Assembly: GCF_015207285.1 (NCBI RefSeq)
Contig: NZ_JADEXD010000021.1
Coordinates: 1 to 51,996 of the forward strand
Source: Tychonema sp. LEGE 07203
GTDB lineage: Bacteria > Cyanobacteriota > Cyanobacteriia > Cyanobacteriales > Microcoleaceae
Length of the DNA stretch: 51,996 nucleotides
Direction of reading: 5' to 3'
This document shows positions 24,273 to 32,400 of the stretch, piece after piece; position 1 is the first letter of the stretch; the number at the start of each line of letters is the position of its first letter. The position numbers and the translations under genes were made by a program. The notes below the pieces were generated by a model. It saw only the letters and a program-made list of their open reading frames with translations, ran no database searches and was not told where the DNA came from.

Positions 24273-27200
24273 CTAGCCCGTATTCCGCATCCCCGCAGCA
24301 ATACCGTTAATTGTCAGCAGAGCTCCCCGCAACAGTTCGCCCTTGCTGTAACGCGAGTGAATCACCCCCGGAACCCCGCCAGTACCGTGCTGCCGCAAGC
24401 GTTTTAGCAGCGAAACCTGCAACAAACCCAAAGGTACAATCGTCGCATTTCGCAACTGTACCGATCGCTGCAAAGACGGATCTCCGTCTAACAAATACTG
24501 GTGTCCGGTAATCGTTAAAACTAAATCCCGAATCAAGTAAAATTCGGCAGCAATTTGCTCGTATAAAGCCTTGAAACGCTCCCTGTCCGCCGGCAAAGCC
24601 AACTCCCGCACGTAGTGATCGGCAATCTGCAAATCCACCTTAGATAAAGTCATTTCAACCTTAGAAATTACCATTCTAAAAAACGGCCATTTCAAGTAGA
24701 AATACTGCAAAAGTTTCATGTGTTCTTCCGGTTCTTCCAGCAAAAACTCTTGCAAAGCTGTCCCGACACCGTACCAAGAAGGCACTAAAAATCGGCTTTG
24801 AGTCCAGCTAAACACCCACGGAATTGCTCGCAAACCGCTGATGTCTTTCTTTCCGCCGCGACGGGCAGGACGAGAACTAATTTGCAACTGACTGATTTCT
24901 TGTATCGGGGTAACGTGATGGAAAAAATCGACTAAATCTGGCTGTTCGTAGATTAAATTACGGTAGTGAGATCGCGATTTCACCGACAACTCCTCCATAA
25001 TCTCATTCCAAGAGTCGATGCCATCGAAACCCGTGTGCAGCAAACTAGCTTGAATTACCGCCGCCGCCACAGTTTCCAAATTGTACAGCGCCAACTCCGG
25101 CAAAGAATATTTAGAAGCCAAAACTTCCCCTTGTTCGGTAATCTTGATTCGCCCGCTGATACTCTTTCCGGGCTGAGCCAAAATCGCCTTGTAAGCAGGC
25201 CCGCCGCCCCGCCCTACAGAGCCGCCCCGGCCATGAAAAATCCGCAATTCCACACCGTGTTTTTCCGCAACCGCTTGCAAAGCTTTTTGAGCTTTGTGAA
25301 TTTCCCAATTGCTGCTGAGGAAACCCGAATCTTTATTGCTGTCGGAATAGCCCAGCATCACCTCTTGCAATTTGAGATTTTGGATTTGGTTGGGTGGATT
25401 TTGTTCGCTCTTTTCCGCTACTTCCTGCGCGTATCCTCCCGCTAACAAAGCCCGATAAAGCGGCAGATCGAATAGCTGCTGCATTACTTCCGGGGCTTTT
25501 TTCAAATCTTCCACTGTTTCAAACAGCGGCACTACTTGAATGCTGCTAACTCCTGTCGCCGGATCGTACAGTCCCGATTCTTTTGCTAACAGCAAAACCG
25601 CCAGCAAATCGCTGACATCGTGGCTCATGCTGATAATGTAAGTTTCGCAAATTTCCGGACCGAACTCCTGCTGCATTTGCCGCAAGACTCGGAAGGTATT
25701 AATTGTCTCGCAAGTTTTGGGAGAAAATGGCAGTTCTGTGGGAATTAAAGGGCGGCGAGTTTGCAGTTCGGTGGCGAGCCAAATAACTCGATCGCCTTCC
25801 GACATTTGATTGTAAGGTTTGGGCAAGATTTGCAAGTATTCCGCTATTTCGCTCAAAGCGTCGCAGTGTACTGTTGACTCTTGGCGCATATCTAGATAAG
25901 CCAAGTTAAATCCGTAAATTTCTACTTGACAAAGCAGATTTTCTAAGTCCCGACAGCTCAAACCTGTTTCGACTAAATTGCGTTCGATTAACTGCAACTC
26001 TGCTAAAAACTCAGCGCCCGATCGATAAAGGCCGGTCAAGACGGGATGCTCCGACAAAACTTCGTGCTCCCGCTGCAACTCGTCTCCTTTGTAGAGACGC
26101 CAATTGCGATCGCGCGTATTTTCCAGCCGCTGGAGCACGTAGGCCAGCTTCAAGCGATAAGGTTCTTGGCGGTATCGGATTGCCCACTGTTCGTAAACAT
26201 CGGGAAATTCCGATTTGTCGCGATCGAGAGAATCGAGCAATTCCGGCAATACGTCGCTCCAGTGCAGCGACAAACTCAAAAGTTCGTTGAGTCGCTTCAC
26301 CGCACTGATATACTTGCACATCACTAAATGGCGCTGATAGCAAGCAGTTTGCCAAGTAACTTTCGGGGTAACAGAAGGATTGCCGTCCCTGTCGGAGCCC
26401 ACCCAAGAACCGAACTTGCAAAAATTGTAACTAGGCGGTTTCAGGTAAGGGTAAGAAGCGTGCAGCGCTTGCTTTAAGCGGTGGTAGAGTTCGGGAATAG
26501 CATCAAACAGCACTTCGTCGAAGTAGTGGAGAGTGTACTCCACCTCGTCAAGCACAGTTGGTTTGAATTGGTGCAGCTCGTCAGTACGCCACCAGAGGCG
26601 AATTTCTTCCATCAGTTGCTCTTGGAGAGCCGCCGCTTCCCAGCTAGACACCGGGTAGGGGCTTTGGGAGTTCGCGCGCGCTCCCTGAAATTTCTCGTCA
26701 ACTCGATCTAGCTGTTGGAGAATCTTCGCCATTCGCCGCTGCTTGGTGCGGATCGTGTTGCGGACAATTTCCGTCGGGTGAGCGGTAAATACTAGGCGGA
26801 TGTCCAACTGATCGATCAAGCGCTGGATTTGCTGGCTTGGCACGTTCAAGCGCAGCAGCATCGGGAACAGTTGGTGAAATGTTCCGGCGTCTTTGGTTAT
26901 CGCCTCGCTGCTGTCTGTACCGCGAGGAGCGGTTTGGGCCGGGCCTTCCCTGTGCCGCGGGCGATCGGGCGCATCCTTTGCTTGTCCCGGCAGCTTAGAA
27001 AACATCCGCCCCCCAGCGTCGTTGCTGCTAGTGTAAGCTAGCTGTTGGTCTCGCTGTTCGTAGTGCTGTTCGACAATGTTGATCAATTGAAAATACAGCG
27101 CAAAAGCCCGTGCGGCCCGGATGGCGGCGTTGAGATCGAGCTTTTCGATTAGCTGTACCACATTCGATTCGCGAAAGTTAGTGGCTTGTCCCTCGGCGGA

Positions 27201-27392
27201 ATTGACCGATCGCATTTGTTGGAGCAAATCGACCAATTCCTGCCCGCACTCCTGTCGCAGCACCGATTCCCACAAGTCCTCTACTACTTTGAGGCGATTG
27301 CGCAGAAACAGGTCGGATTTTGAGTAAGCGGGAGAATGGGAAATAGATGTTGCATCAATAGCCTGTTCTGAAGACTGGAGGACTGAACTCAT
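24273..27392 (-). CDS. ppc: Phosphoenolpyruvate carboxylase
   Basis: PEPC adds bicarbonate to PEP to give oxaloacetate, the main anaplerotic reaction in cyanobacteria. Family motifs are intact: catalytic His205 in [52 protein letters not shown], and the C-terminal RNTG. The start is the ATG at 27392 (MSSVLQ), with GAGGA about 8 nt upstream; the TTG at 27407 is rejected. Two insert-like low-complexity stretches are visible. One lies at about 125-172 ([20 protein letters not shown]...), before the catalytic His. The other, [14 protein letters not shown], lies just before [12 protein letters not shown] and is encoded by a dispersed repeat also found outside genes. The protein is otherwise full length (1039 residues). 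Confidence 0.96.
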   Translation of the reverse strand: MSSVLQSSEQAIDATSISHSPAYSKSDLFLRNRLKVVEDLWESVLRQECGQELVDLLQQMRSVNSAEGQATNFRESNVVQLIEKLDLNAAIRAARAFALYFQLINIVEQHYEQRDQQLAYTSSNDAGGRMFSKLPGQAKDAPDRPRHREGPAQTAPRGTDSSEAITKDAGTFHQLFPMLLRLNVPSQQIQRLIDQLDIRLVFTAHPTEIVRNTIRTKQRRMAKILQQLDRVDEKFQGARANSQSPYPVSSWEAAALQEQLMEEIRLWWRTDELHQFKPTVLDEVEYTLHYFDEVLFDAIPELYHRLKQALHASYPYLKPPSYNFCKFGSWVGSDRDGNPSVTPKVTWQTACYQRHLVMCKYISAVKRLNELLSLSLHWSDVLPELLDSLDRDKSEFPDVYEQWAIRYRQEPYRLKLAYVLQRLENTRDRNWRLYKGDELQREHEVLSEHPVLTGLYRSGAEFLAELQLIERNLVETGLSCRDLENLLCQVEIYGFNLAYLDMRQESTVHCDALSEIAEYLQILPKPYNQMSEGDRVIWLATELQTRRPLIPTELPFSPKTCETINTFRVLRQMQQEFGPEICETYIISMSHDVSDLLAVLLLAKESGLYDPATGVSSIQVVPLFETVEDLKKAPEVMQQLFDLPLYRALLAGGYAQEVAEKSEQNPPNQIQNLKLQEVMLGYSDSNKDSGFLSSNWEIHKAQKALQAVAEKHGVELRIFHGRGGSVGRGGGPAYKAILAQPGKSISGRIKITEQGEVLASKYSLPELALYNLETVAAAVIQASLLHTGFDGIDSWNEIMEELSVKSRSHYRNLIYEQPDLVDFFHHVTPIQEISQLQISSRPARRGGKKDISGLRAIPWVFSWTQSRFLVPSWYGVGTALQEFLLEEPEEHMKLLQYFYLKWPFFRMVISKVEMTLSKVDLQIADHYVRELALPADRERFKALYEQIAAEFYLIRDLVLTITGHQYLLDGDPSLQRSVQLRNATIVPLGLLQVSLLKRLRQHGTGGVPGVIHSRYSKGELLRGALLTINGIAAGMRNTG
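25368..25407. repeat. Dispersed repeat inside the ppc coding region
   Basis: The stretch containing AATTTGAGATTTTGGATT and GGGTGGATT matches the intergenic repeat at 22956-23032 apart from small changes. Read on the minus strand it encodes [11 protein letters not shown], in frame and without disrupting PEPC. It lies at a surface-loop position just before a conserved motif. Confidence 0.75.
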
Positions 27393-27816
27393 CGGGCTGT
27401 TCCTCAATTTCTGCGGGTGTCTAGAAAATTGTATGGTTTAGTTTCACCTAAAACACTTTTATTTGCAGTCAAATTTGAGACAACTTATACAATTTTCAAT
27501 TCTCAATTTTTGATTTTCAATGAGGGATCGCTTATCACCAGAGGGTTTGAAGCTTCCCTACAGTTCTATTTTTGGGGAAAACTGGTCTTATTTGAGGATT
27601 GAAGGCAATTATGTACAAGCTAGAAGCAAAGACAAATCTCAGTTGCACGTATTTGACCGATTGTCAACCTTTTTTGTGAAAAAAATTAGCTTCCGACTGC
27701 TACCTCTTTTTGAGGCTTTTTATAGCTTGTTGCCAAGAACAATATAATTCTAGGCTGGTGCTTCATTAAATCAACAGATCGATCGGTCATCGCGAATTCT
27801 CGAATCAAAAATAGGA
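27393..27816. other. Region upstream of ppc, no gene seen
   Basis: AT-rich DNA of 424 bp lies between ppc and the small membrane protein gene. It should hold the ppc promoter. CTACCTCTTTTTGAGGCTTTTT at about 27700-27721 could fold as CCTC/GAGG followed by T's, reading rightwards, but no rightward gene precedes it. Nothing else is recognised. Confidence 0.5.
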
Positions 27817-28044
27817 TTACTTTTGTTCTGATTGAGGAAAGTTGAGCAAGGGAAGGCGCGAGCCCCGAAAGACTTCTTCGCTTTCAATGCCGATCGACCC
27901 AACAAACTCAGCAGCAGCTTTGGCCGCCAGCAAACCGCCCAGCATGGGTAAGGCGACGAAGCTCAATAAAATATCTGAAGGAATTGGCAACTTTGGACTG
28001 TGAGGTGTTTGATTTTGGGGCAAGTCTTGGTTTTCCGACGGCAT
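27817..28044 (-). CDS. Small conserved-looking membrane protein
   Basis: A 75-residue product with a polar N-terminus (MPSENQDLPQNQTPHSP), one hydrophobic segment at about 25-48 (DILLSFVALPMLGGLLAAKAAAEFVG) and a charged tail. An AGGAGA ribosome-binding site lies 6 nt before the ATG, which is good support for translation. I recall similar short proteins from cyanobacteria but cannot name a family or function. It lies alone between ppc and the exported-protein gene on the same strand, 197 bp from the latter. Confidence 0.6.
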   Translation of the reverse strand: MPSENQDLPQNQTPHSPKLPIPSDILLSFVALPMLGGLLAAKAAAEFVGSIGIESEEVFRGSRLPLLNFPQSEQK

Positions 28045-28173
28045 AAATTTCTCCTGTGTCCATCTGCAATCTTTATTTTACAGGCTAGGACGGGTTTCAA
28101 ACTCGTTGTACCCTAGATTGGAGCAAGTTCCGGTGTTTCTCCAAGAATTAGTGCCGTGTCGATCGCGCGTAGA

Positions 28174-28218
28174 GTCGATCGCCCGAAACAGAAAATTACC
28201 TCAAAACGGGCGATCGAC
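28174..28218. repeat. 12-bp perfect inverted repeat
   Basis: GTCGATCGCCCG (28174-28185) and CGGGCGATCGAC (28207-28218) can form a 12-bp stem with a 21-nt loop, just after the stop of the exported-protein gene on the minus strand. There is no following T-tract on either strand, so terminator function is doubtful. Confidence 0.5.
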
Positions 28219-28241
28219 TGTTGGAAAACAGACTAACTTGT

Positions 28242-29474
28242 CTACTTCGATTCAGGATGCCAACGCATTCCAATCAATGCCATTCCAGTTGGGCCGCTGG
28301 TTGACAAAATTATCGTCCCATCTGAACTGTCAGCAGTTACAAAATTCGTAGAAGTGCGCCAGTGATGAGGAAATATATCTTTGCGATAGACACGATCGTC
28401 TACTGCAAAACTCTTTTCAATCCGCTCGTTTTTATACCAGACAGCACGATCGAAACCGTAAACCAACGTGCGATCGCCGTCAACGGCAGCCACACTTAGT
28501 TTCAGTGGAAAGGGAAACCGCAGCGGGTCATCGTATTTAATAGAAAGCCGTCTAGATGTACCATTACTAACGCAAACATCAACCCATTTATCATCGACTA
28601 TGATAGAAATAAAGGCATCACCTGTTGGCGTGATACCAGCATTTTCTATAGTTAGTTTAGCAGCCAACCCTCCAGTATTGTAATAATTTAAATAACCACC
28701 AGTAATATCTCCAGTGAGGAGTCGATCCTTTGAAAATGACAACAGCCCTCCTGTTAGTTCGCGAGGCAGCGAAAGAGCAGGATAACGCTTTTTGCCATCA
28801 GGTTCTAAACATTCTACGCGACGTGTAGCGTCTCGATTTAAATGACAAAGAGCTTTTTTTGAGCCTACTGAAGCATAAAATCCCCCCCACGGATAAGGGC
28901 CGCGCACATCACCCTCAGCATTCACAAACCAAGCTCGATCTAAGTCAATCACCCAAACAGCATCTTGTTGGGCACCTACGAGCTCTACACCAGAAACTTC
29001 TTCTACAACTCGTTTCAAAGCTCCTGTGCTGTCATAGTGAGATAACGGGTAATTTGTCCATACCCCACCATCGCTGCGAGCACTAAGATTTCCTGGCGGT
29101 TTTAGAAGCTTGATTATTCTGGTAGTCTTTCCGATTAAAACTGCCACTGGCAGAGTTTCTCTACCTATTTGAGAAATTATGCTCGCTAGCCCTGTTGAGT
29201 TCGCAAAAGTTTGTTTTATGTAAGGTCTCATAGGATAAGACTTAGGACCAGCCAGATATGTAATTTGAGCCACATTAGGGTCTGGCCACCCCACATCTAC
29301 TACATCTAGCTTAATTGGATTGTTCCACTCCAGGAGAGTAATGGACCAAATATCTAGTTTTGAACAACTCATAGCTCTCTTTGGTTCCTCTGATTTTAAA
29401 ACAGAGCTGCCTCCTATACTTAGAATTAGGGACACACTGAAAAACACTAACACAGCACACAAATTTTTCCACAT
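28242..29474 (-). CDS. Exported protein of unknown family, coupled to the giant protease gene
   Basis: I do not recognise a family. The ATG at 29474 (MWKNLC) is preferred, with GGAGA 7 nt upstream; the TTG at 29486 overlaps that site. It lies 12 nt after the stop of the 1914-residue protease gene, so translation is probably coupled. The N-terminus has a signal or anchor (MWKNLCAVLVFFSVSLILSIGG). The mature part of about 385 residues is rich in beta-strand-like segments with recurring G-D-W patterns (DGGVWTNYPLSHYD, DAVWVIDLDRAWFVN, DRTLVYGFDRAVWYKNE), which suggests a beta-propeller-like fold. Several cysteines occur (MSCSK, ALCHL, VECLE, VDVCVSN). A partner, inhibitor or receptor role for the upstream protein is a guess from gene order. 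Nothing suggests an enzyme. Confidence 0.7.
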   Translation of the reverse strand: MWKNLCAVLVFFSVSLILSIGGSSVLKSEEPKRAMSCSKLDIWSITLLEWNNPIKLDVVDVGWPDPNVAQITYLAGPKSYPMRPYIKQTFANSTGLASIISQIGRETLPVAVLIGKTTRIIKLLKPPGNLSARSDGGVWTNYPLSHYDSTGALKRVVEEVSGVELVGAQQDAVWVIDLDRAWFVNAEGDVRGPYPWGGFYASVGSKKALCHLNRDATRRVECLEPDGKKRYPALSLPRELTGGLLSFSKDRLLTGDITGGYLNYYNTGGLAAKLTIENAGITPTGDAFISIIVDDKWVDVCVSNGTSRRLSIKYDDPLRFPFPLKLSVAAVDGDRTLVYGFDRAVWYKNERIEKSFAVDDRVYRKDIFPHHWRTSTNFVTADSSDGTIILSTSGPTGMALIGMRWHPESK

Positions 29475-29486
29475 ATCTTTCTCCAA

Positions 29487-32400
29487 CTACCAAATTATAT
29501 CCTTCCAAAAATCAAACGACTGACCGACCTGAACGTAACCTTCTAGTTTGCTGACATCAATAATTTGTATGGTGTTATTGTTGTTCGGTTTGTCCCATAA
29601 GCTGACCAATGTTTTAGAGTTGAGTGCAATAGCGACGTGACCCGGATTTCCTTCGGAAAATTTTTGACCTTGAGTCCCTTTAAAAAACACAAGTTGACCT
29701 GGTTTGGGTAAACGTGTTGGCTGACCAGGAACTCCTCGATTGGGGTAGAATGGTAAACCGTCTTGATATCCCATGATTGGCATAGCTGAAAACGTACCAC
29801 CTCTTTTATAACCTACTTTATCCATGACAGAGCGAAGTCTCTCGGCAGTTATTTGGTTACATAAAAATGCTGCGTACCAAATCATTTCCCAGCAGTTCAT
29901 TGTCGCATTGTACGGCAGATTATCATTTTTTGTGTTACGTAAAAAGTGTATAGTAAAATCATTGAATGGGGGATTATCCCACCGTTGCATACCTTTAAGC
30001 AAAGCGGCCATAATCGCCGTAGCCATTTCAGGTCTTTGACGAAACTTCTCTACAATCAATGTCCGCATACCTACATCGCCAACTACTGACCTCAAATCCT
30101 CCTGGCTATTATTCTGGATAATTAAGCCAACTATCTTGTCATAGTTGGCGATCGCCCCACTATTCAGCAATTTTTGTATTTGCTCTTTGAAAGTAGGTTT
30201 GCGTGGGCTTGGATTGCCTGCAAAAAAATCTCCTGAAAACTTTTCTGGTTCTGGTCTGTCAGCGATCGGCTGCTCAAAAAACTCTTTACTCGGCTGCGGC
30301 TTGTGCTTCGGCTGCTTATTCAACTCCAAAATATCCTTCGGTGCCTTATTCAACCGCGGCGCTTCCCCAGCTTTGGGCAAATTATTCGTCTGTGTACCAG
30401 TACCCTTCGGATCGTAAGACCCCCTCGCCGTCTCGGATTCACCGGGCAGCCACTTCCCATTCTCCGAATTAGACTTCGACCAACTCTCATTCCAATTATT
30501 GCGCCCGTCATCCCACACAGTCCCGCTGCGAGTCCAACTCCAACTGCTGCTAGAGGTAGTAGAAACATTTCCTTTAGTGACTGTTTTTGAATCAGTACCG
30601 CTGATGGTTTCACTCCAACTGTAACCGCCTTTAAAATCCCACCTCCTGTAACTAGAACTCCAAGTTTCACTACCTGAAGTCGCACTAATTACACCTTTAT
30701 TATCCGCATTTCTGTCGCTGAACCACCTCTCGTAACCGCTTGTTTCAGTTTCATCTTTGCGCCCATCTTTATAAACAGTAACTGTTTGCCCGTTGCGGGT
30801 GCGAACCGTATCGCTGCTGCTGGATGAAGTATTGTTAGTTCCATCATTGTTGCTGGTGGAACGAGAGGTTGTAATTGTCTCTTCATCCCCAGTGCTGGTC
30901 GTAGTATAAGCATCGATTTTATACTCGCTTTCGTTTTGAACAAAGTTCTCGGAATAACTTTCTTGATTGTTTTTAGAAGTGATTTTTCCAGAACTATTGG
31001 CACTATAACCATCCGACTTCGTTACCGAATAGCTATCTGTAATCCTGCTGCTGGTTTGCGGTCCGTGTTTGTAAGTTTGCGTATCATTACCTTGCCTGAC
31101 AGAGTAATTGTTGTGCCGATTGTTCTGCCGATATGAAGAACCCTGACTGCTGTTGGTTTGCTCGGATTGATTGACAGTATAAGTGTCTTGATAACTGTGA
31201 TTTTTTGACTTGCCGTCATCGTAGCTGCTTTGATTGTTGGTGCTGCCTTCTGAATAAACATCGCGGGTGTTGCTGTTGACAGCTACACCATTAACTGTCG
31301 TGTTGTCCCAAGTAGAGTTGGTTACAGAATAGTTGTCGTTGTTGTTGCTGCTTTTTGAGAAACCGCTGCTGTTGCTGTTAGTAGAATTCGACGTGGTGAC
31401 AGTAGTTTCTTCACCGGTGTGAGTGTTGTTGGAACTGCTACCGTTACTGCTATTCGTCCAATCAGCGTTGCCTGCGGTTTGAGTTGCACTCTTGCTAGTT
31501 GATATGTTGTTGCCGTTGGTATGACGGCTGCTGTTGCTGGATTTTGACCCCCAATCATCTTGACGGTTGCCATTAGCTATGCTGAGGTTCGTGCCGTATT
31601 GGCTGTTAGATTGGGATTTGCTGTTGCGGTAACTTTCTGCTGAATTGTTTGTTGCTTTTGTGGGACTGGTATAGTTGCTATAACTGCGGGATTTCTGAGC
31701 GGATTCGCTACTGTCGCTGCGAGTTCCTTCGTATTTAACTCGGCTGTAGTTTTGTTGCGATTGATTTTTTTGTTCGAGTGAGTTTTGAGAAAAGCTTTTG
31801 CTGGTGTAGGTAGCAGCATTTGTAGTGGAATCGCTGGTAGATTCGTCAAAAGAGTTGCCCTTGCTGTTGGTTTTGACGCTGCTTTTATCCCAAGTTGACT
31901 CGGTGTTAGAGAAGCTGCTAAGGATTCGAGAGTTGGTGGTAGTTGTGCCGTTGGAACCACTGGTAGAAGTGGTTTTGTATGGCGCTAAGTCTGTGGTATG
32001 AGAACTGGTGCCAACGTTGGAGTCTCCGGTCGATCTAGTGGTGGTCTTTGGCGTGCCTGGGGCGGTGGTTGCAGTTGCTCTTTCTGAGGGTTTTGGTGCG
32101 GTAGAATTGTCAGAGTTATTTGTAGTGGCATCAGCATCAATTAAGGGTTTTGTCAATTGTTTGGTAGCTGCAAATACTGGAATTGCGGGGATGATTTCGG
32201 CTGCTGTAGCAATTGCTAATTCTGTGTCGATAATGCCGTATCCCGTCCTTTCATCCCATGAGGGTACGTCGATATCTTTGGCTGTGTTTAAGAGGATGTT
32301 TTTGATTTGCTGGTAGTTGAGGGATGGGTTGGCTGCCCACATTTGCGAGATGGTATTCGTGACTTTAGCTGCTGCTATTGACGTGCCTTGTTTGGTTGCG

